Part shown: positions 33,958-41,707 of the stretch, in pieces
Numbering within the stretch: the stretch's first letter is position 1
How the letters are laid out: every line of letters starts with the position of its first letter
Assembly: GCA_016713005.1 (NCBI GenBank)
Contig: JADJPY010000011.1
Span: 248,001 to 312,000 of the forward strand
Reading direction: 5' to 3'
Length of the DNA: 64,000 bases
Source: Ramlibacter sp.
GTDB taxonomy: Bacteria > Pseudomonadota > Gammaproteobacteria > Burkholderiales > Burkholderiaceae_C
Position numbers and translations under genes: made by a program
The notes under the pieces: model-generated
What the model was told of the DNA's origin: nothing
The model's input: only the letters and a program-made list of their open reading frames with translations
Databases searched by the model: none

Positions 33958-35001
33958 ATGTTTGGAGCGTTCCGTCGGTACTTTTCCACCGACCTGGCGA
34001 TTGACCTTGGCACCGCCAACACCCTGATTTTCGTTCGCGACCGCGGCATCGTTCTGGACGAGCCGTCGGTGGTCGCCATCCGCCACGAAGGTGGCCCGCA
34101 AGGCAAGAAGACCATCCAGGCCGTGGGCCACGAAGCCAAGGCCATGCTGGGCAAGGTGCCCGGCAACATCGAGGCCATCCGCCCGATGAAGGACGGCGTG
34201 ATCGCCGACTTCACCGTCACCGAGCAGATGCTCAAGCAGTTCATCAAGATGGTCCATCCGCGGTCCGTCCTGAAGCCCTCGCCGCGCATCATCATCTGCG
34301 TGCCCTGCGGCTCCACCCAGGTGGAGCGTCGCGCGATCCGCGAATCGGCGCTCGGTGCCGGGGCGTCGGAGGTGTACCTCATCGAGGAACCCATGGCCGC
34401 TGCCATCGGCGCCGGCCTGCCGGTCAGCGAGGCCAGCGGCTCGATGGTGGTGGACATCGGCGGCGGCACCACCGAGGTGGGCGTCATCTCGCTGGGTGGC
34501 ATGGTCTACAAGGGCAGCGTGCGCGTCGGCGGCGACAAGTTCGACGAGGCCATCATCAGCTATATCCGCCGCAACTACGGCATGCTGATCGGCGAGCCCA
34601 CGGCCGAAGCGATCAAGAAGAACATCGGCTCGGCCTTCCCGGGCAGCGAGGTCAAGGAAATGGAAGTGCGCGGGCGCAACCTGTCCGAAGGCGTGCCGCG
34701 CTCGTTCACGATTTCCAGCAATGAAATCCTCGAGGCGCTGACCGATCCGCTCAACAACATCGTGAGCGCCGTGAAAAACGCGCTGGAACACACCCCTCCG
34801 GAGCTGGGCGCCGACATTGCCGAGCGCGGCATGATGCTCACCGGCGGTGGCGCGCTGCTGCGCGACCTCGACCGCCTGCTGGCCGAGGAAACCGGCCTGC
34901 CGGTGCTGGTGGCCGAAGACCCGCTGACCTGCGTGGTGCGGGGTTGCGGCATAGCGCTGGAACGCATGGAGCGCCTGGGCTCCATCTTCACCAGCGAATA
35001 A
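33958..35001 (+). CDS. mreB: Rod shape-determining protein MreB
   Basis: A 347-residue bacterial actin. It forms membrane-associated filaments that steer lateral wall synthesis. It has the phosphate-1 loop IDLGTANTLIFV near residues 14-25, the phosphate-2/connect region VVDIGGGTTEVGVISLGG near 163-180, and the adenosine motif MLTGGGALLRDLDRLL near 292. ATG 33958 is the family start. First gene of mreB-mreC-mreD-mrdA. Confidence 0.97.
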   Translation: MFGAFRRYFSTDLAIDLGTANTLIFVRDRGIVLDEPSVVAIRHEGGPQGKKTIQAVGHEAKAMLGKVPGNIEAIRPMKDGVIADFTVTEQMLKQFIKMVHPRSVLKPSPRIIICVPCGSTQVERRAIRESALGAGASEVYLIEEPMAAAIGAGLPVSEASGSMVVDIGGGTTEVGVISLGGMVYKGSVRVGGDKFDEAIISYIRRNYGMLIGEPTAEAIKKNIGSAFPGSEVKEMEVRGRNLSEGVPRSFTISSNEILEALTDPLNNIVSAVKNALEHTPPELGADIAERGMMLTGGGALLRDLDRLLAEETGLPVLVAEDPLTCVVRGCGIALERMERLGSIFTSE

Positions 35002-35018
35002 GGCCGGGACACGCAGCG

Positions 35019-35945
35019 ATGCCGCTCGGTACGCTGGACAGGAGCCCGCCACCCTTTTTCAAGCAGGGGCCTTCGGCCCTGTCCCGTGTCATGTTCTTCA
35101 GCGCTCTCGCGCTGTTCCTCATGGTGGCCGATGCGCGCTTTCACCTCACGCAGCCCCTGCGTGCCGCGGTGGCGGCTGTGCTGTACCCCGTCCAGTGGCT
35201 GGCAATGCGGCCGGTGCTGATGGCGCGCCACGGCCTGGGCTATTTTCAGGACCTGCAGGTTGCGCAAGCCAGCGAAGTGGCCGCGCGCGCGCGTCTGGCC
35301 GACCAGTCGGCACGCGCCAACCAGGTGGAGCAGCTCGCGCTGGAGAATGCGCGCCTTCGCAAGCTGCTGGCCTTGCGCGAGCAGATCACGGTTCCTTCGC
35401 AGGCCGCCCAGGTGCTGTACGACGCGGCCGACCCCTACACCCGAAAGCTGGTGATCGACCGCGGGCTGACACATGGCGTCGCCCCCGGCTCTGCGGTCAT
35501 CGACGAGTCGGGCGTGCTGGGGCAGGTCACGCGTGTCTACCCTTTCGTGAGCGAAGTGACGCTGGTCGTTGACGCCGACCAGGCGATCCCGGTGCTCAAC
35601 ACGCGAACGGGTGCGCGCAGCGTGGCGTTTGGCGATCCGGTGACGCTGGGTGGCGGGCTGGAGCTGCGCTTCATGGCCGCCAATGCCGATGTCAAGGAGG
35701 GCGACCTCCTCACGACCAGCGGGGTTGACGGGGTGTATCCCCCGGGCTTGCCGGTGGCACAGGTCAAGCGCATCGAGCGCCGCGCGGACTCGGCCTTTGC
35801 ACGCATCACCTGTGAGCCGCGTTCCAACGCCCGGGGCGCCCTGCACGTGATGGTGTTGCAGCCGGTGGCTGGCCAGTTGCCCGCGCGCCCGGTGGACGAC
35901 GTGCCTGCAAATGCCGGCCCGCGCAAGGGAGGGGGCCGCAGATGA
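35019..35945 (+). CDS. mreC: Rod shape-determining protein MreC
   Basis: A 308-residue bitopic protein with a short cytoplasmic N-terminus, one membrane helix (about 23-42, VMFFSALALFLMVADARFHL), a coiled coil (about 90-120) and the periplasmic beta-barrel MreC domain (KLVIDRGLTHGVAPGSAVI near 150, GDLLTTSGVDGVYPPGLPVAQV near 230). It regulates PBP2 in the elongasome. The C-terminal tail is Arg/Pro/Gly rich. It overlaps mreD by four bases. Confidence 0.94.
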   Translation: MPLGTLDRSPPPFFKQGPSALSRVMFFSALALFLMVADARFHLTQPLRAAVAAVLYPVQWLAMRPVLMARHGLGYFQDLQVAQASEVAARARLADQSARANQVEQLALENARLRKLLALREQITVPSQAAQVLYDAADPYTRKLVIDRGLTHGVAPGSAVIDESGVLGQVTRVYPFVSEVTLVVDADQAIPVLNTRTGARSVAFGDPVTLGGGLELRFMAANADVKEGDLLTTSGVDGVYPPGLPVAQVKRIERRADSAFARITCEPRSNARGALHVMVLQPVAGQLPARPVDDVPANAGPRKGGGRR

Positions 35946-36472
35946 TCATGCGTCCGGGCCAGCCGCTGTTGCTGCCGGCGAACCCCCTGTTCATCTGGTT
36001 CAGCCTGATGCTGGCGATGATCTGCAACATGGTCGCCGCCATGAGTCTTGGCGGTCGGGCGCCTTGGCTCCCGGACCTGCTGGCGCTGGCGCTGGTGTTC
36101 TGGAACGTGCACCAGCCGTTGCGCGTGGGGGTGGGGGTGGCCTTCATGTTCGGCCTTTTCATGGATGTGCACCAGGGCGCGCTGCTGGGCCAGCATGCCT
36201 GGGCCTACACCGCGTTGAGTTACCTGGCGATCACCATCCACCGTCGCCTGCTGTGGTTCACGGTGCCCTCACAGGCTTTGCATGTGTTGCCGCTTTTTGC
36301 TGCGGCCCATGCGCTCGAGCTGGCCATCCGCCTGCTGTCGGGCGGGGCGTTCCCGGGTTGGGGGATGCTGCTGGCGCCCGTTCTCGAAGCGGCGCTGTGG
36401 CCCGTGGCTTCGGTGTTGCTGCTGGCGCCGCAGCGCCGCGCACACGATCCGGACGAGAACCGGCCACTATGA
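35942..36472 (+). CDS. mreD: Rod shape-determining protein MreD
   Basis: A 176-residue integral membrane protein with five or six hydrophobic segments. It begins in an ATGA overlap with mreC. PDLLALALVFWNVHQPLRVGVGVAFMFGLFMDVHQGALLGQHA is the conserved central region (residues about 42-84), typical of MreD. Its TGA stop is embedded in the ATGAGCAGCCCCC start of a family A repeat. Confidence 0.93.
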   Translation: MIMRPGQPLLLPANPLFIWFSLMLAMICNMVAAMSLGGRAPWLPDLLALALVFWNVHQPLRVGVGVAFMFGLFMDVHQGALLGQHAWAYTALSYLAITIHRRLLWFTVPSQALHVLPLFAAAHALELAIRLLSGGAFPGWGMLLAPVLEAALWPVASVLLLAPQRRAHDPDENRPL

Positions 36473-36580
36473 GCAGCCCCCACGGTCGCCCTCTGCGTGT
36501 GGTTCCCTGCCCCCCGCGGGGGCCGCGTTTCGCCTTGGGGCGGCCCGGCGGCGAAACATCCCCGTCTCGAGGGGGGACCT
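36469..36580 (+). repeat. Family A intercistronic repeat, copy 3 (mreD-mrdA)
   Basis: Starts at ATGAGCAGCCCCCACGG, overlapping the mreD stop. It has the hairpin GCCCCC-cgc-GGGGGC (36509-36523) and the stem GTTTCGCC / GGCGAAAC (36527-36534 with 36550-36557) around the conserved 15-base loop. It ends just before the mrdA ribosome-binding site. Confidence 0.85.
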
Positions 36581-36581
36581 T

Positions 36582-38561
36582 GTGACCGAACTCAGGAACG
36601 TCGAGGCCGACCTCTCGCGGTTCCGGCTGCGCGTGCTGGTGGCCAGCATCGTGGTGCTCCTGGCTTTCGGGCTGCTGATCGCGCGGCTGGTGTACCTGCA
36701 GGTGGTGCGACACGAGGACCTGGACGCGCAGGCCGAGGGCAACCGCACGGCCATCGTGCCGATCGTGCCCAACCGGGGCCTGATCCTGGACCGCAACGGC
36801 ATCGTGCTGGCCACCAACTATTCGGCCTACACGCTGGAGATCACGCCTTCACGCGTGCGCGACCTGGATGCCACCATCGACGAACTCTCCCAGATTGTGG
36901 ACATCCATCCGCGCGACAAAAGGCGGTTCCGCAAGCTGATGGAGGAGTCCAAGAGCTTTGAGTCCCTGCCCATCCGCACGCGGCTGACCGACGCCGAAGT
37001 GGCGCGCTTCGCTGCCCAGCGCTACCGTTTCCCCGGCGTGGACATCAAGGCCCGGCTGTTCCGCAACTATCCCTGGGGCGAACTGGCCAGTCATGTCGTG
37101 GGGTACATCGGACGCATCAACCGCGCCGAGAAGGAACGCATCGAGGAAGTCGACGAGGCGGGCAATTACCGGGGCACCGAGTACATCGGCAAGCTGGGTG
37201 TGGAGCAGGCGTTCGAGGAGCAGCTGCATGGCACCACCGGTGTGGAGCAGGTGGAGACGTCCGCTGGCGGCCGCGCGGTGCGCAAGCTGCACAGCACCCC
37301 GCCGACCCCGGGCAACACCGTGGTGCTGTCGGTGGACATCAAGCTGCAAAAGCTGGTGGAAGACCTGTTTGGCGACCGGCGTGGCGCGCTGGTTGCGCTG
37401 GACCCCCGCACCGGCGAGGTGCTGGCGTTTGTCAGCAAGCCCACCTTCGACCCCAACCTGTTTGTGGATGGCATCGACAGCGAGAGCTGGCAGATGCTCA
37501 ATGAGTCGATCGAGAAGCCGTTGCTCAACCGTGCCCTGCGGGGCACCTACCCACCGGGCTCCACCTACAAGCCGTTCATGGCGCTGGCGGCGCTGCAAAC
37601 CGGCAAGCGTTCGGCGACCACGGTCATCAATGACTCGGGCAGCTGGAACTTTGGCGGCCATGTGTTCCGCAGCCATGGGGACCACGGCCTTGGGCCTGTG
37701 GACATGCACCAGAGCATCGTCAAGTCGAGCAACGTGTACTACTACACACTGGCCAACGAGATGGGTGTGGACCTGATGCACGACTTCATGAAGCCCCTGG
37801 GCTTTGGCCAGATCACCGGCATCGACATCCAGGGCGAGTTGCGCGGTGTGTTGCCCAGCCAGGAGTGGAAGCGCAACGCCTACAAGCGGCCGGAGCAGAA
37901 GAAGTGGTACGCCGGCGAGACCATTTCGCTGGGCATCGGCCAGGGCTACAACACCTTCACCATGCTGCAACTCGCGCAGGCGACGGCCATCGTGGCCAAC
38001 AACGGCATCAAGCACCGCCCGCGGCTGGTGATTGCCACGCAGGACGCCGCCAGCGGCGCACGCTCGCCTGTGGCACCGCCCGAACCGCAGGACCTGGGAT
38101 ACAAGCCCGAGCATGTCGCCGTGATCCGCAAGGCGCTGGTGGGGGTGACCCAGGAGGGCACATCGGCGCGGGTGTTCGCCGGCGCGGGCTACCTTTCTGG
38201 CGGCAAGACCGGGACGGCGCAGGCGGTCACCATCGGGCAAAAGGACAAGTACAACGCCTCCAAGCTGGAGGAGCACCAGCGCGACCATGCCCTGTACATG
38301 GCGTTTGCCCCGGCCGAGGCGCCCACCATTGCGCTGGCGGTGGTGGTGGAGAACGCGGGCTTTGGTGCAGCGCATGCGGCGCCCATTGCCAGGCGTGTGT
38401 TTGACTACTGGCTGTTGTCCCAGTACCCCAGCGAGGAGGACCTGGCCGCAGTGCAAAAAGGCCTGGCCGCTGCGCCGCTGGGCAAGCCGCGCCAGGCGGC
38501 AGAAGTGTCGTGGCCGCCTGCGGGACAGCCAGCACCCTCTACCCCGGTCACCTCTCCCTGA
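36582..38561 (+). CDS. mrdA: Penicillin-binding protein 2 (peptidoglycan transpeptidase, elongation)
   Basis: A 659-residue class B PBP that cross-links peptidoglycan during rod elongation. GTG 36582 follows a GAGGGGGGACC ribosome-binding site. Seen are a membrane helix (about 20-42), the pedestal domain, and the transpeptidase motifs SxxK in PPGSTYKPFMAL near 325, SxN in VKSSNVYYYT near 385, and KTG in SGGKTGTAQAV near 545. Many relatives have rodA next; here a family B repeat and a convergent TSUP gene follow instead. Confidence 0.95.
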   Translation: MTELRNVEADLSRFRLRVLVASIVVLLAFGLLIARLVYLQVVRHEDLDAQAEGNRTAIVPIVPNRGLILDRNGIVLATNYSAYTLEITPSRVRDLDATIDELSQIVDIHPRDKRRFRKLMEESKSFESLPIRTRLTDAEVARFAAQRYRFPGVDIKARLFRNYPWGELASHVVGYIGRINRAEKERIEEVDEAGNYRGTEYIGKLGVEQAFEEQLHGTTGVEQVETSAGGRAVRKLHSTPPTPGNTVVLSVDIKLQKLVEDLFGDRRGALVALDPRTGEVLAFVSKPTFDPNLFVDGIDSESWQMLNESIEKPLLNRALRGTYPPGSTYKPFMALAALQTGKRSATTVINDSGSWNFGGHVFRSHGDHGLGPVDMHQSIVKSSNVYYYTLANEMGVDLMHDFMKPLGFGQITGIDIQGELRGVLPSQEWKRNAYKRPEQKKWYAGETISLGIGQGYNTFTMLQLAQATAIVANNGIKHRPRLVIATQDAASGARSPVAPPEPQDLGYKPEHVAVIRKALVGVTQEGTSARVFAGAGYLSGGKTGTAQAVTIGQKDKYNASKLEEHQRDHALYMAFAPAEAPTIALAVVVENAGFGAAHAAPIARRVFDYWLLSQYPSEEDLAAVQKGLAAAPLGKPRQAAEVSWPPAGQPAPSTPVTSP

Positions 38562-38565
38562 TTTT

Positions 38566-38630
38566 GTTGATCAAAAGTGCCATTGGCCCGCATGGGAGCT
38601 TGCTCGTTTGCTATTAAAACAATAGCAAAT
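38566..38630 (+). repeat. Family B dispersed repeat, copy 5
   Basis: Between convergent mrdA and the TSUP gene: tgatcaaaagtgccattggc, cccgcatggg, and tttgctattaaaacaatagc with a GCTATT/AATAGC stem. The middle is shorter than in other copies. Confidence 0.75.
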
Positions 38631-38645
38631 TGCCGGGCCCGCTGC

Positions 38646-39407
38646 TCAGGCCCGCAGGAACGCGTCGTAGCCGGTTTTCAGGATCAGTGCGCTGACCACG
38701 ACAATGAACACGTTGCGGACAAAGCCCGCGCCGTGCTTGAGCGCCAGGTGGGTGCCCAGCAGGCTGCCAGCGATGTTGGCCAGCGCCAGCGCCAGCGCGA
38801 AGTGCCACCACACATGGCCCTTGACCGCAAAAAGCAACAGCGCCGCCAGATTGGTGGCGGTGTTGAGCAGCTTGGCGGACGCTGACGCGTTGAGAAAGTC
38901 GTACCCCAGCAGCCGCACGAAAAGGAAGACGAAGAAGCTCCCCGTCCCCGGTCCGAAAAAGCCGTCGTAAAACCCGATCACGGCGCCGATGGCGCTGGCC
39001 GCCAGCATTTCGCGGTGCCCTTCGAGACGCGGCGCATGTTCCCGGCCGAGATCCTTGCGCGCCAGCGTGTACACCAGCACGGCCAGCAACACGAAGGGAA
39101 GCAGGCGGCGCAGGAACTCCGGCGAGATGACCGTCACCACCCAGGCTCCGGCGAAAGAGCCCGCAAATCCGGCCGCCGCCGCAGGCCACAGGGCATGCCA
39201 GCGCAGCTGGACCCGCCGGCTGTACTGCACCGTGGCCAACGCGGTGCCCCAGACCGAGGCACTCTTGTTGATGCCAAACAGCGTGGCCGGGTGGGTGGTG
39301 GGGAAGGCCGCAAACAGTGCGGGCACCAGGACCAGCCCGCCGCCTCCCACGATGGAGTCCACAAAGCCGGCCAGGGCCGAGGCCAGCGAGACGAACAGCA
39401 ATTCCAT
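38646..39407 (-). CDS. TSUP-family (sulfite exporter TauE/SafE-like) permease
   Basis: A 253-residue membrane protein with about seven hydrophobic helices. The TauE/SafE pattern is clear: GFVDSIVGGGGLVLVPALF near residues 14-32, and its pseudo-repeat GAVIGFYDGFFGPGTGSFF near 145-163. Such proteins move sulfite, sulfoacetate or other small anions. ATG 39407 is chosen; the frame upstream runs through a terminator and is not coding. There is no recognisable ribosome-binding site, and a terminator ends 20 bases before the ATG. Confidence 0.88.
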   Translation of the reverse strand: MELLFVSLASALAGFVDSIVGGGGLVLVPALFAAFPTTHPATLFGINKSASVWGTALATVQYSRRVQLRWHALWPAAAAGFAGSFAGAWVVTVISPEFLRRLLPFVLLAVLVYTLARKDLGREHAPRLEGHREMLAASAIGAVIGFYDGFFGPGTGSFFVFLFVRLLGYDFLNASASAKLLNTATNLAALLLFAVKGHVWWHFALALALANIAGSLLGTHLALKHGAGFVRNVFIVVVSALILKTGYDAFLRA

Positions 39408-39426
39408 GCAGGGATTGTCGTGCAGT

Positions 39427-39457
39427 AAAAAAGAAAGGCGCCGGATCGCGGCGCCTT
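39427..39457 (-). terminator. Rho-independent terminator just upstream of the TSUP gene
   Basis: On the minus strand AAGGCGCC-GCGATCC-GGCGCCTT is followed by TTCTTTTTT. The 8-bp GC stem plus T-tract is a strong terminator pointing toward the TSUP start codon at 39407, so it acts in its leader or ends a separate minus-strand RNA. Confidence 0.8.
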
Positions 39458-39668
39458 GTGTGAGTTCCCGGGTCAGGTGCAGCCCGGTTGCGGGCTGCCT
39501 GTTCGAATTCTGTCGTCTTGCTCTTGTCTCCTCGGACCCCGCCTGCGCGGCCTTGGCCGCCGGTTGCGAGTGCACGCAATGTAGCGGCTTGCCCCGCGTT
39601 GGTGCACTAGGGCTAACCCGCTGCGCCCCTTTGACACCAGGTTAAGACGGATGGACTCCGAAACGGGC

Positions 39669-39683
39669 TGGCACGAATCATGC
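39669..39683 (+). promoter_or_regulatory. Sigma54 (RpoN) promoter of amtB
   Basis: TGGCAC-GAATC-ATGC has the -24 GG (39670-39671) and -12 GC (39682-39683) ten bases apart, the required spacing, 37 bases before the amtB ATG. A GGTGCA half-site at 39601-39606 could belong to an NtrC site. This fits nitrogen-limitation control of ammonium uptake. Confidence 0.75.
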
Positions 39684-39720
39684 GGCCGCACCGCAGCAAA
39701 GCATCAAAAAGGACGTCAGC

Positions 39721-41196
39721 ATGTACCCGGTCAAGCGTTGGCGACTCATGGCGTGTTTTGCGGCACTGGCGTGGAGTGCTTCTGCGGGTGCCCAGACACC
39801 ATCGGGCACACCCGCGTCCGGGGCGTCGGGTCCAGCCGCAGTGGTTCCTGCGACGGCCACCCCTGTCGTGGCTCCTGTCCCCGAGCCGGTCGCAGCTGCG
39901 GCCCCGGTTGCCCAGATGCCTGCAGCGCCAGCACCCAAGCCACCAGCGCCGCCCAGCCGCCCGGGCCTGGTGGCGCAGGACAGCCTGAACGCGGCCGACA
40001 CGGGCTGGATGATGACCTCCACAGCGCTGGTGCTGCTGATGACGCTTCCTGGCATCGCCCTGTTCTACGGTGGCATGGTGCGCAAGAAGAACGTGATCAA
40101 CACCATGGCCGCCGTGGTGGCAATTGCAGCCCTGGTGAGCCTGTTGTGGTTTGCCGCCGGCTACTCGCTTGCCTTCACGCCCGGCAATGGCCTGATTGGG
40201 GGCACCGACCGGATGTGGTTCGCCGGACTGGACTACCTCAAGGAGTCGGGCAAGGTGGCGGTGAGCCACGTGGCGCCCAACATTCCGGAGTCGGTGTACG
40301 CGATGTTCCAGCTCACGTTTGCGATCATCACGGCCGCCCTGATCGTGGGCGCCTTTGTCGAGCGCATGAAGTTCTCGGCCATGCTGTGGTTCGTCGGCCT
40401 GTGGTCCCTGTTTGTCTACGCCCCCGTGGCGCACTGGGTCTGGGAGCCCGGCGGCTGGCTGGCGCAGATGGGTGCGCTCGACTTCGCTGGCGGTTCGGTG
40501 GTCCACATCAACGCCGGTGCCGCCGGTCTGGTTTGCGCCTACTTTCTGGGGCCGCGCCGTGGGTATGGACGTGAGGCTTTCGAGCCCTTCAACCTGGGGC
40601 TGACCATGGCGGGTGCGGGCCTGTTGTGGGTTGGCTGGTTTGGCTTCAATGCCGGCTCGGCCGTGGCCTCGGATGGTCGGGCCGGCCTGGCGATGGCGGT
40701 CACTCATATTGCTGCCGCTGCCGGCGCCATCGCCTGGATGCTGGGCGAATGGATATGGCGCCGCAGGCCCTCCCTGCTGGGGCTGTGCTCGGGCGTGGTG
40801 GCGGGCCTGGTGGCGATCACGCCGGCCGCGGGCTTTGTGACACCGGGTTCGGCGTTCCTCATCGGAGGCATCGCGGGGCTGGCCTGCTACTGGGGCGCAA
40901 CGGGCCTCAAGCGCCTTCTGGGCGCCGACGACTCGCTGGATGTCTTTGGTGTGCACGGCATCGGCGGCATCGTCGGTTCGATCCTGACAGGCGTGTTCGC
41001 CACCAAAACCATCAGCGGGCTGGACGCCAGCGTGGTCACCCAGCTCATTGGCGTCGGCGCGGTGTTGCTGTACAGCGTATTCATGAGCGCGCTGCTTCTG
41101 GGCGTGACCCAGCTCATCACAGGCCTGCGGGTTGACGAGCAGTCCGAGCTTGCGGGCATGGACATCGCGCAGCACCGTGAGCGCATCGGCACCTAG
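39721..41196 (+). CDS. amtB: Ammonium transporter AmtB with signal peptide and Ala/Pro linker
   Basis: A 491-residue Amt/Rh-family channel for ammonium. After a signal peptide (to about residue 24) comes an unusually long Ala/Pro-rich linker (about 25-82) and then eleven membrane segments starting at TGWMMTSTALVLLMTLPGIA. The pore histidines are in VVHINAGAAG near 260 and DVFGVHGIGGIVG near 415. A GGACGTC-type ribosome-binding region precedes the ATG. Unusually for the family, no glnK/PII gene is adjacent. Confidence 0.94.
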   Translation: MYPVKRWRLMACFAALAWSASAGAQTPSGTPASGASGPAAVVPATATPVVAPVPEPVAAAAPVAQMPAAPAPKPPAPPSRPGLVAQDSLNAADTGWMMTSTALVLLMTLPGIALFYGGMVRKKNVINTMAAVVAIAALVSLLWFAAGYSLAFTPGNGLIGGTDRMWFAGLDYLKESGKVAVSHVAPNIPESVYAMFQLTFAIITAALIVGAFVERMKFSAMLWFVGLWSLFVYAPVAHWVWEPGGWLAQMGALDFAGGSVVHINAGAAGLVCAYFLGPRRGYGREAFEPFNLGLTMAGAGLLWVGWFGFNAGSAVASDGRAGLAMAVTHIAAAAGAIAWMLGEWIWRRRPSLLGLCSGVVAGLVAITPAAGFVTPGSAFLIGGIAGLACYWGATGLKRLLGADDSLDVFGVHGIGGIVGSILTGVFATKTISGLDASVVTQLIGVGAVLLYSVFMSALLLGVTQLITGLRVDEQSELAGMDIAQHRERIGT

Positions 41197-41208
41197 AGGG
41201 CACCCAAC

Positions 41209-41697
41209 ATGACCCCAGGCGAACGACTGGCCATTGCGGCCCACCTGCATGTCCTGCTGCGGCGCAAGACCGGGCGGGTGACCGATCCCGAGTGGATGGC
41301 CGCGAACGTCGAGTACGCCACCGAGATCGTGCGCTTCACCCGGGGCAAGGCCAGGGAAGACGGCCACACCGACCTGGCGATCTGGGCCGACAAGCTCGAA
41401 GCGGCCATGGCCGAACCGATGAAGGCACCGCGCCAGCCGCTGGCCCAGGTGCTGCGCGAGCGCGCTGCTGCGTCTGCGCCCGCGCCGCTGGCCGCCTGGT
41501 CGGAAAGCCTGCGTCCCGCCGCCCCCGCGCAGGCACCCGTGCCAGCCCAGGCGTCGGCGCCAGCCCCGGCCGATTTTTCGGAATCCGCGTTCGCCGAGTC
41601 GGGCTTCGCAGAATCCACATTCGTGGATGAACTGGGGCAGGTCGTGCGGCGCCGGCGCGACCCGAATGCGCCGCGTTATGTCGGCGGCCTGCGCTGA
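41209..41697 (+). CDS. Hypothetical protein downstream of amtB
   Basis: A 162-residue protein 12 bases after amtB and probably in its operon. The N-terminal 75 residues look folded and helical (GERLAIAAHLHVLLRRKTGR, NVEYATEIVRFTRGKA). The rest is Ala/Pro-rich low complexity with a tandem Glu-Ser-Ala/Gly-Phe-Ala-like segment (ESAFAESGFAESTF) and an Arg-rich end. No known domain recognised. It may act with AmtB, but only position suggests this. Confidence 0.72.
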   Translation: MTPGERLAIAAHLHVLLRRKTGRVTDPEWMAANVEYATEIVRFTRGKAREDGHTDLAIWADKLEAAMAEPMKAPRQPLAQVLRERAAASAPAPLAAWSESLRPAAPAQAPVPAQASAPAPADFSESAFAESGFAESTFVDELGQVVRRRRDPNAPRYVGGLR

Positions 41698-41707
41698 GGC
41701 CGAGCGT

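Larger units (their letters stand above)
39408..39720. other. 313-base gene-free region between TSUP and amtB
   Basis: It holds the minus-strand terminator at 39427-39457, a second hairpin GCAGCCCG-GTTG-CGGGCTGC (39479-39498), an AGGAG-like sequence without a start codon on the minus strand near 39525-39535, and the sigma54 promoter of amtB at 39669-39683. No credible open reading frame was seen. Confidence 0.7.

Noticed and set aside
36282..36581. An N-terminal extension of PBP2 in the same open frame
   Set aside because: It overlaps mreD and a family A repeat and lacks homology; GTG 36582 has a strong ribosome-binding site and the normal family start.
39613..41367. A 584-codon minus-strand frame opposite amtB
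   Set aside because: Antisense to the membrane protein AmtB and its sigma54 promoter; His/Gln/Arg-rich with no recognisable domain.
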